DNA of 64,000 nt, taken from positions 1,696,764-1,760,763 of the forward strand of contig NZ_CP114780.1 in assembly GCF_027359415.1 (NCBI RefSeq), written 5' to 3'. Positions 57,885 through 64,000 of the stretch are shown here, piece after piece (position 1 is the first letter of the stretch; each line of letters begins with the position of its first letter). The stretch comes from Prochlorococcus marinus str. MIT 0918. Its GTDB lineage: Bacteria > Cyanobacteriota > Cyanobacteriia > PCC-6307 > Cyanobiaceae. The notes below the pieces were generated by a model. That model had not been told where the DNA came from. It did no database searches and worked only from the letters and a program-made list of their open reading frames with translations. The position numbers were made by a program, and so were the translations under genes.

Positions 57885-59639
57885 GTGACCCTGTTCTCTT
57901 CACCTGCTTTAGGTGATTCAGATCATCAGGAACAAAAACAAACATTAGGGGCTGATGCCCTTATGGACTCTCTTCGGAGACATGGAGTAGATACTGTTTT
58001 TGGTTACCCAGGAGGAGCTATTCTCCCAATTTATGATGCTGTTTATAAAGCAGAGAAGGCTGGGTGGTTAAAGCATATTCTTGTAAGACATGAGCAAGGT
58101 GGGGCTCATGCAGCTGATGGATTCTCAAGGGCGACAGGGAGAGTTGGGGTTTGTTTTGGTACTTCGGGCCCAGGAGCAACAAACCTTGTTACTGGAATTG
58201 CTACTGCGCAAATGGATTCGGTTCCTTTGGTTGTTATTACTGGCCAAGTTCCTCGTCCAGCAATAGGAACTGATGCTTTTCAAGAAACAGATATATTTGG
58301 CATTACTCTTCCAATTGTTAAACATTCGTGGGTGGTCAGAGATCCTTCAGAAATAGCATCTGTCATTGCTCAAGCTTTTTTTATAGCTTCTTCTGGTCGA
58401 CCTGGCCCTGTTTTGGTTGATATACCTAAAGATGTTGGTCAAGAGTACTTTGATTATGACCCAGTTGAACCTGGCTCAATCATCCCTGCAGGATTCAAAC
58501 CTTCTCCTAAGGCAGACCCTTTAACAATTTTAAATGCATTGAATTTTATAGAAAAAGCAGAAAAACCTCTTTTGTATGTTGGAGGAGGAGTTATTTCTGC
58601 TAGTGCGCATGAAAATATATCTGAACTTGCTAAGCGATATAACATTCCTGTAACAACAACTTTAATGGGGAAAGGAGCTTTTGATGAGCGTGATCATTTA
58701 TCTGTTGGCATGTTGGGAATGCATGGAACTGCATATGCAAATTTTGCGGTAACTGAATGCGATTTATTGCTGGCCATAGGAGCTCGATTTGATGATCGTG
58801 TTACAGGGAAGTTAGATACATTTGCTCCTAGAGCTAAAGTTGTTCATTTTGAGGTAGATCCCGCAGAAATAAATAAAAATAGAATTGCTGATGTTGCTGT
58901 GCTTGGAGATTTAGGGAAAAACCTAGAAAAATTATTAGAACTATCTCATCAGAAAAAAGTACATATAAAAACTAGTGAATGGTTATCACAAATAGATAAA
59001 TGGAAGGAGAAATACCCGCTTGTAATTCCTGAAAAGCAAGGCGATATCTTTCCACAAGAAGTTCTATTAGAAGTTAGAGATTTAGCCCCAAATGCTTATG
59101 TAACAACTGATGTTGGTCAGCATCAAATGTGGTCGGCACAATATTTAAGGAATGGCCCTCGACATTGGATTAGCAGTGCTGGCTTAGGAACAATGGGTTT
59201 TGGTGTGCCTGCAGCTTTGGGAGTCCAAGTCGCTTTGCCAAATGAACAAGTAATTTGCATTGCTGGTGATGCAAGTATTCTTATGAATATTCAGGAATTA
59301 GGAACAATTTCTCAATATAAATTAAATACAAAAATAATTATAATTAATAACCATTGGCAAGGAATGGTTAGACAGTGGCAGCAAAGTTTTTATGAAGAGC
59401 GTTATTCAGCAACAAACATGTTACATGGTGAGCCTGATTTTGTGGCTTTGGCAAAGGCATTTGGAGTTGGTGGTTGTTTAATTAAAGAACGAAAGTTCTT
59501 AAGGGATCAATTACAAGAAGCTTTTGCTCATGATGGACCAATGTTGATAGATGTCCATGTTCGAAGAGATGAGAATTGTTATCCAATGGTTCCTCCTGGT
59601 AAGAGTAATGCTCAAATGGTAGGCTTGCCGAAAAATTAG
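57885..59639 (+). CDS. ilvB: Acetolactate synthase large subunit
   Basis: TPP enzyme of branched-chain amino acid synthesis, joining two pyruvates (or pyruvate and 2-oxobutyrate). The 584-residue protein has the TPP glutamate region [19 protein letters not shown], the FAD domain, [20 protein letters not shown] and the [14 protein letters not shown] diphosphate motif. The start is GTG at 57885. A short Ile-rich open frame upstream (57798-57863) was considered as a leader and rejected. Confidence 0.96.
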   Translation: MTLFSSPALGDSDHQEQKQTLGADALMDSLRRHGVDTVFGYPGGAILPIYDAVYKAEKAGWLKHILVRHEQGGAHAADGFSRATGRVGVCFGTSGPGATNLVTGIATAQMDSVPLVVITGQVPRPAIGTDAFQETDIFGITLPIVKHSWVVRDPSEIASVIAQAFFIASSGRPGPVLVDIPKDVGQEYFDYDPVEPGSIIPAGFKPSPKADPLTILNALNFIEKAEKPLLYVGGGVISASAHENISELAKRYNIPVTTTLMGKGAFDERDHLSVGMLGMHGTAYANFAVTECDLLLAIGARFDDRVTGKLDTFAPRAKVVHFEVDPAEINKNRIADVAVLGDLGKNLEKLLELSHQKKVHIKTSEWLSQIDKWKEKYPLVIPEKQGDIFPQEVLLEVRDLAPNAYVTTDVGQHQMWSAQYLRNGPRHWISSAGLGTMGFGVPAALGVQVALPNEQVICIAGDASILMNIQELGTISQYKLNTKIIIINNHWQGMVRQWQQSFYEERYSATNMLHGEPDFVALAKAFGVGGCLIKERKFLRDQLQEAFAHDGPMLIDVHVRRDENCYPMVPPGKSNAQMVGLPKN

Positions 59640-59707
59640 TTTGATTATTTTTTGTGGGTTCAAAAGACGTAACTATTTGTGAATTAATAAGGTTGTTATT
59701 CAGTCCA

Positions 59708-60061
59708 ATGAAAAACATTATTCAATTTCTTTTAATTATAAATATTAGTATCTTCTCTTTTCCTTGTATTAGTTCATCTGCAGAGGTTTTACAGGTAACC
59801 AATTCATCTCTTCTTCAGATAGGAGATCATAACCGTAATTACACAATAAAAATTGCTTGTTTTAATGTAAACCCCCTAAAAAAAGAAGAGGCTGAAAATT
59901 GGCTTAAAAGCTCATTGACTAGAAAAGAAAAAGTTAATCTGCTACCAAGAGGTTCGACTGACGGAGTATTGATTGCAAGAGTGATTAGGATTAGCTCAAA
60001 CAAGGATATTGGCAAAGAAATGGTAGAATTAGGTTTTGGCAGTTCTGAATGTAGGGTTTAA
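59708..60061 (+). CDS. Secreted nuclease-like (SNase-type) small protein
   Basis: Using ATG 59708, the 117-residue precursor has a signal peptide (KNIIQFLLIINISIFSFPCISSSA). The remaining beta-rich domain resembles an OB/SNase fold: VLQVTNSSLLQIGDHNRNYTIKI, then CFNVNPLKKEEAENWLKSSLT, VNLLPRGSTDGVLIARVI and EMVELGFGSSECRV. The typical Arg/Glu catalytic triad is only partly kept. An earlier in-frame start adds 18 residues before the signal peptide and is less likely. It follows ilvB; role unknown. Confidence 0.65.
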   Translation: MKNIIQFLLIINISIFSFPCISSSAEVLQVTNSSLLQIGDHNRNYTIKIACFNVNPLKKEEAENWLKSSLTRKEKVNLLPRGSTDGVLIARVIRISSNKDIGKEMVELGFGSSECRV

Positions 60062-60068
60062 TTATCTT

Positions 60069-60863
60069 TTATCTTTTACTAGAAGCAATACAACTCCATT
60101 GCCTTTCTTTTGTTTGATCTCTTCTCCATGATGAAAAGAATTTAGTTTCGTTAAACGTACAATCATTATTAATACTAATTTGAAAATCCTTTATATGTTC
60201 CAAAATCAATTGATTGTATGCAAATGTTCTTATGTCAAGAAGTACTTTGTTCGAACTTTTGTCATTTTGAATACATCCCATTGCAAACATTGATTCCTTT
60301 GACTTTTCTTTTGAGAAATTACTTCTTCCCCCAAAATTATTATAAAGACAAGTCATTACATCTAGTTCTACCTGATAATTAGAACCACTAATTGCAGGAC
60401 CTAAAGCAATTATTAGATCTTTTCTCTTGCATCCAAGTTGTTCTATTTTAATTAAAGCTTCTCTTATTATATTTTTGCTTAAACCTTTCCATCCTGCATG
60501 TATTGCAGCTACATTACCTGATTTTTTGTCACCCAATAAAATAGGTATACAATCTGCTGTATAAATCCAAAGTCCTTGGTTATTTTCGTCACTTAGAATG
60601 CAATCTGCTTGTATAGGAAAAGGAATATTTGTTTGAGATGCCATGACAATTTCTTTGCCGTGATTTTGAATACAAAAATGAATAGTAGATGATTTATTGA
60701 CTTCATTCTTTAAATACTTAGGTTCATTATATATTGGTATTCTTGTAAAGAATGCATGATTAAAATTATTTTCTAATAGCAAAAGGGATTGTATATATAT
60801 TAATTCATTTTTTTTTACCCATCTCCACCCTTTTCTTTCTGTCAATATTTCCCCTTTACTCAT
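60069..60863 (-). CDS. pgeF: Purine nucleoside phosphorylase-like, laccase-domain protein (YlmD/PgeF family)
   Basis: A 264-residue member of the family once called multicopper polyphenol oxidase; YlmD-type proteins act on purine nucleosides, and PgeF edits peptidoglycan precursors in E. coli. The conserved core has YTADCIPILLGDKK, IHAGWKGLSKNII, LGPAISGSNYQVE and, near the C-terminus, the His/Cys-type ligands. Which activity applies here cannot be told. It is convergent with the nuclease-like gene, with 7 bases between stops. Confidence 0.85.
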   Translation of the reverse strand: MSKGEILTERKGWRWVKKNELIYIQSLLLLENNFNHAFFTRIPIYNEPKYLKNEVNKSSTIHFCIQNHGKEIVMASQTNIPFPIQADCILSDENNQGLWIYTADCIPILLGDKKSGNVAAIHAGWKGLSKNIIREALIKIEQLGCKRKDLIIALGPAISGSNYQVELDVMTCLYNNFGGRSNFSKEKSKESMFAMGCIQNDKSSNKVLLDIRTFAYNQLILEHIKDFQISINNDCTFNETKFFSSWRRDQTKERQWSCIASSKR

Positions 60864-60909
60864 TTAGTAGATAAGTTATTTGATAATAATCTATTGATTT
60901 TAAATTAAA

Positions 60910-61809
60910 TTAAATTAAATCTTTAAGCATCCAAAAACCAAAGAACTTTTCATCTTCAGGAGATTTTTGTATTGAAATAAATTGAATACCATCTCCATCT
61001 TCTTTTCCTTTTTGCAAGCATAGGTTAACTTTTTCAGCATATTGTTTATCCATGTCAGTAACAAGCCATCTTTCCTGTTGACCTGCTTCTAGAACGAGTT
61101 GATTGTTTTGAACTAAAAGCTTTACAGGTTCTATCCCACTCAGCCAAGCTGACAATGCTAGTGCTCTGGTTTTACTGAATAATCGTAGGCCTGGGATTGA
61201 AATATTTTCGTTTAGAGACTCTTTAATGTGAATTAATGAATTGAATTCCATTGGCCATTGATCTGCTTCACGGAGGCTTCCAATAGGTAGAGAAGAAAAA
61301 CTCCAAGCATCACCTCTTAGTGGTTCTGGAAGTGGTTCAGGTTGATTGGAAATTTGCGTATAAGAAGAATCAGGTGCTATAGGGCCAGAGATATAGCCTG
61401 GTTCATTTGGATATATATCTTTTTCTCTTTGATTCATCCATTCAAGAAGGGAATAGGTCCTCCTGCTTTCAATAACTTCTATGCCGATTTTTTCAGAGGC
61501 TTTTTTGATCATTGTTTTCATAGATGATCTCCAGCACCTTAATCTTTTAGGGACTTCCCAGCCTTTGCTTTGAGCCTCTTTCATGGCTTCAACTAATGCT
61601 GTGTTTAACCAGATTGAATTAACTTCATTTGCAGGACATTTTTTTTCCCATCGGAAAGTTTCTTCTCCTGAAAAATTCTCTGTACTAGAAATTAGTAATT
61701 CCCATCTTTTTTTTCCGTCATTTTCTAAAATCGGTCGAGAATAAAAGTCAAGCTCCCAATCAGCGACTTTCTGACTTATTTTTTTTGGAGTATCAAAGGA
61801 AGAGGTCAT
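60910..61809 (-). CDS. Tab2/Atab2-family protein (DUF1092)
   Basis: Tab2 in Chlamydomonas and Atab2 in Arabidopsis are RNA-binding factors needed for photosystem translation. The 299-residue protein starts WELDFYSRPILENDGKKRWELLI and has the conserved AMKEAQSKGWEVPKRLRCWRS, SRRTYSLLEWMNQREKDIYP and GDAWSFSSLPIGSLRE. Its ATG overlaps the stop of the S1-domain gene by one base (TAATG), so the two are translated in step. Confidence 0.88.
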   Translation of the reverse strand: MTSSFDTPKKISQKVADWELDFYSRPILENDGKKRWELLISSTENFSGEETFRWEKKCPANEVNSIWLNTALVEAMKEAQSKGWEVPKRLRCWRSSMKTMIKKASEKIGIEVIESRRTYSLLEWMNQREKDIYPNEPGYISGPIAPDSSYTQISNQPEPLPEPLRGDAWSFSSLPIGSLREADQWPMEFNSLIHIKESLNENISIPGLRLFSKTRALALSAWLSGIEPVKLLVQNNQLVLEAGQQERWLVTDMDKQYAEKVNLCLQKGKEDGDGIQFISIQKSPEDEKFFGFWMLKDLI

Positions 61810-63065
61810 TATTTAATTGGCAAGTCTTCTTTTGGGTTGAGTAGAGTTTTTACCTTTTTGGCACGCTCTTCTGCTTCTGCAAGAACTTTTTCTTTGTCAA
61901 TAAGAATTTCTCCAGGTAGACCTTCTAATAGAGCTGTATTTAATCCAATTCTACCTCTGGTCGGATCTAAATCAGTTATTACTGCTTTTACTTCATCGTC
62001 TTGATTGAAAACTTCTCTAAGGGATCTAAGACTTCCATTTGTAATCATTGATTGATGAAGTAATCCACTAATACCTCCTATATCAACAAAAAATCCATAA
62101 GGTTTGACTGCTAATACTTTTCCTTTTACAAGTTGACCAATTTCTAATTGAGCAAATTTTGCTGCAGTAACAGCTTTTTTTTCAGATAGGATAAGCTTTC
62201 GATTATCAGGAGAAACTTCTATGAAGGCTACATCTAATGTTTTGCCTACTAAGGTTTCATGTTTGTCTCCGTCATTCAATTGAGAGCGAGGAATAAAACC
62301 TCGAAGACCTTCTATATCGCAGGTTAAGCCTCCACGATTAAAGCCATTTATCTTTACTTGTACGACTTTAGAGTCTTTAGCAAATTGAAGAACTGTTTCC
62401 CAGCTTTTTCTAAGGGCCAGTGCTCTACAGCTGATAGTTACCATTCCATCAGCGTTTTGTTCCCTTGTGACCAATACTTCCACTTCAACCCCCTTGGGGA
62501 AAAGTTCTTTGAGATTGGTTATTACTCCAAGGCCACATTCGTGTTTAGGCATAAAACCTGGTGCTTTCCCACCAATATCTACATACACCCCATCACTCTC
62601 AATTCCAATAACTTTTCCTTTCGCAATTTCACCAGTCATTCCAATAGGCTCGTTCTCATCTAAAGCTGCTAAGAATGCATCTTCGTCAAAATCAAAATCA
62701 TCTACGCTTCTTTCTAGGAAATTATTTTCAGTGAAACTTGATTGATTGCTTTTGAATTTATTAGAGGTCTCTTGATCAAGAAGGTCTCCCATTGAAAAAT
62801 TTTCATTTGAATTGTAATCAAATTCATATGAATTTTTCTTTTGATTTGATTCAGATGGTTTTGACGGAGAAACAAGATTTTTTTGAATTTCCGGTGTAGG
62901 TAATTCTTCTGTTTTGCTTGCCTGTTTTAAAGCTTTAGGGTCTTTTTGAGGTTGCTTATCTTCTTTGCGACTGATATGCAAAACCTGCAGAGGCTTACGC
63001 AGATGAGTCTGCGCTTGATTTGGCGGATTAGGCCTTTTAGGTTCGTGGTTTCCTGATTCGGCCAT
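61809..63065 (-). CDS. S1-domain RNA-binding protein (ribosomal protein S1 homologue, short type)
   Basis: A 418-residue protein with a charged Asn/Ser/Glu-rich N-terminal part (about 1-140) and three S1 repeats (IAKGKVIGIESDGVYVDIG, VVQVKINGFNRGGLTCDIEG, VKGKVLAVKPYGFFVDIG). The second repeat is the least typical. It matches the second S1 gene (often rps1b/nbp1) of picocyanobacteria. It is divergent from the creatininase-family gene, and its tail overlaps the tab2 start. Confidence 0.9.
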   Translation of the reverse strand: MAESGNHEPKRPNPPNQAQTHLRKPLQVLHISRKEDKQPQKDPKALKQASKTEELPTPEIQKNLVSPSKPSESNQKKNSYEFDYNSNENFSMGDLLDQETSNKFKSNQSSFTENNFLERSVDDFDFDEDAFLAALDENEPIGMTGEIAKGKVIGIESDGVYVDIGGKAPGFMPKHECGLGVITNLKELFPKGVEVEVLVTREQNADGMVTISCRALALRKSWETVLQFAKDSKVVQVKINGFNRGGLTCDIEGLRGFIPRSQLNDGDKHETLVGKTLDVAFIEVSPDNRKLILSEKKAVTAAKFAQLEIGQLVKGKVLAVKPYGFFVDIGGISGLLHQSMITNGSLRSLREVFNQDDEVKAVITDLDPTRGRIGLNTALLEGLPGEILIDKEKVLAEAEERAKKVKTLLNPKEDLPIK

Positions 63066-63126
63066 TGTGGGCCTATTATGGTTATCGGTAATTCATTCTT
63101 GCAGGAAAAGTTAAATTATTTAAGGC

Positions 63127-63957
63127 TTGGAGGGTATTTCTATTAGTTATCATTCACGCAATTTAGCTTATCTTAGTTGGCCAAAAGCTTCTAAGGCTGC
63201 ATTAAAAAAGGGGGCTACGGTTATTTGGCCTTTTGGAGCATGTGAACAACATGGCCCACATTTACCTTTGATTACAGATACTTTGTTCGCTGAAAAAATT
63301 TTATATGAAACTTGCGATCGATTGCCGGATGAGTTGCCTGTTTGGACTTTACCTTCCCAATCAATAGGGTTTTCACCTGAACATCTAGGCTTCTCGGGCA
63401 CACTTTCCCTTTCAGGAGGATTAATTCTTCAAATTGTTAGTGAGATAGGCCAACAACTTGCTGGGATGGGATTTCAAAGGCTTGTTTTTTTTAACGCTCA
63501 TGGAGGTCAAATAGGACTTTTACAAGCTATTGCAAGAGAACTTAGGGTTAAGTGTCCTTCAATGGCAGTTTTGCCTTGTTTCTTATGGAGTGGTATCGAT
63601 GCTGTAGAAGAATTACTTCCTGATAAGGAAGTTGAGCAAGGACTTCATGCTGGCTTGGCTGAAACTAGCCTTATGCTTTCTTTTGAACCTGACCTGGTCG
63701 GCATTGAAAGGCCATATGATGGAGATTCCCAATTGTTAGAAGGGAAAGATATTTCTGTCCCAGCTGGCTGGAGTCTTGAAGGAGCAGCTCCATGTGCATG
63801 GCTTACAAATGAATTAAGTATTTCAGGAGTTATTGGAGATAGTAGAGAAGCACATCCTTTGCTTGGAGATAAGCTTAGAGAAGTTTTAATTGATCATTGG
63901 GCCCAATTGTTTTTGTCTCTAATGGAGAGTAATTGGCCTCCTGTCGAAACTAAATAA
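63127..63957 (+). CDS. Creatininase-family amidohydrolase
   Basis: A 276-residue metal hydrolase of the creatininase/FAPy deformylase group. Metal-binding residues are visible in FGACEQHGPHLPLITDT, the GFSPEHLGFSGTLSLSG loop and FNAHGGQIGLLQAIARELR, and HAGLAETSLML supplies the later Glu. Start: TTG at 63127 opens the frame; no ATG lies close by. Substrate unknown; creatinine itself is unlikely in this host. The remaining 43 bases of the window hold no further gene start that I can support. Confidence 0.85.
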   Translation: MEGISISYHSRNLAYLSWPKASKAALKKGATVIWPFGACEQHGPHLPLITDTLFAEKILYETCDRLPDELPVWTLPSQSIGFSPEHLGFSGTLSLSGGLILQIVSEIGQQLAGMGFQRLVFFNAHGGQIGLLQAIARELRVKCPSMAVLPCFLWSGIDAVEELLPDKEVEQGLHAGLAETSLMLSFEPDLVGIERPYDGDSQLLEGKDISVPAGWSLEGAAPCAWLTNELSISGVIGDSREAHPLLGDKLREVLIDHWAQLFLSLMESNWPPVETK

Positions 63958-64000
63958 AATTAACTAACAATAATTCCTCTGAAAGAACTCACTTTTTTCT

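Overview
The window is a stretch of core chromosome from a marine picocyanobacterium, almost certainly Prochlorococcus. The DNA is AT-rich and densely packed, and the coding is split between both strands with short spacers. Genus-level markers are photosystem I psaF/psaJ, Psb27, a high-light-inducible (Hli) protein, a ferrochelatase with a C-terminal chlorophyll-binding-type helix, a Tab2-family protein, and the 62-residue hyper-conserved protein of Prochlorococcus/marine Synechococcus lying between tRNA-Trp and tRNA-Asp. The strain cannot be fixed from sequence alone. I see no CRISPR array, insertion sequence, prophage or genomic island. The only mobile-element-like gene is one tyrosine recombinase set among housekeeping genes.

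Layout. 1-5.4 kb: tatC (cut by the window edge), a small membrane protein, an RqcH/NFACT protein, gmk, psaJ-psaF, tsaD and hli. 5.6-10.7 kb: a Na+/H+ antiporter, gltX, two tRNAs flanking the hyper-conserved protein, rplS and map. 10.7-15.1 kb: an SDR enzyme, then a plus-strand run of a BioD-like/DRTGG P-loop protein, a SLOG-like Rossmann protein, YajQ, a small conserved protein and a band-7 protein. 15.1-22.5 kb: hemL, xth, two picocyanobacterial hypotheticals, larC, a flippase-like membrane protein and an iron ABC permease. 22.5-31 kb: phhB, a YjbQ-like protein, an M32 carboxypeptidase, a first pyrophosphatase, hemC, the principal sigma factor and priA. 31-44 kb: argB with DUF3153/DUF2854 partners, ssb, cobK, cutA, a PfkB kinase, purA, psb27, proS, an HTH protein, a second pyrophosphatase, an ArsC/Spx-like protein and lepB. 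44-54 kb: a degenerate dihydroorotase-like protein, a tandem histidine phosphatase, a CPBP protease, an FtsL-like protein with ftsI, tal, an FAD oxidoreductase, frr and pyrH. 54.6-64 kb: cobO, the recombinase, hemH, ilvB, a secreted nuclease-like protein, pgeF, tab2 coupled to an S1 protein, and a creatininase-family enzyme.

How the genes fit together. Tetrapyrrole synthesis recurs: gltX supplies glutamyl-tRNA, hemL, hemC and hemH act on the heme/chlorophyll route, and cobK and cobO on the B12 route. Photosystem work is represented by psaF, psaJ, psb27, hli and tab2. The rest is translation, replication/repair, cell division and amino-acid or nucleotide synthesis.

Points for a second look: a possible alternative-hairpin leader on psaF; a catalytically stripped dihydroorotase homologue; two class I pyrophosphatases, one lacking a usual active-site Asp; the conserved-looking recombinase; a GC-raised, structured spacer between rpoD and priA; and the cluster of nucleotide-binding-type proteins at 11.6-13.9 kb. 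None of these is a clear new system.
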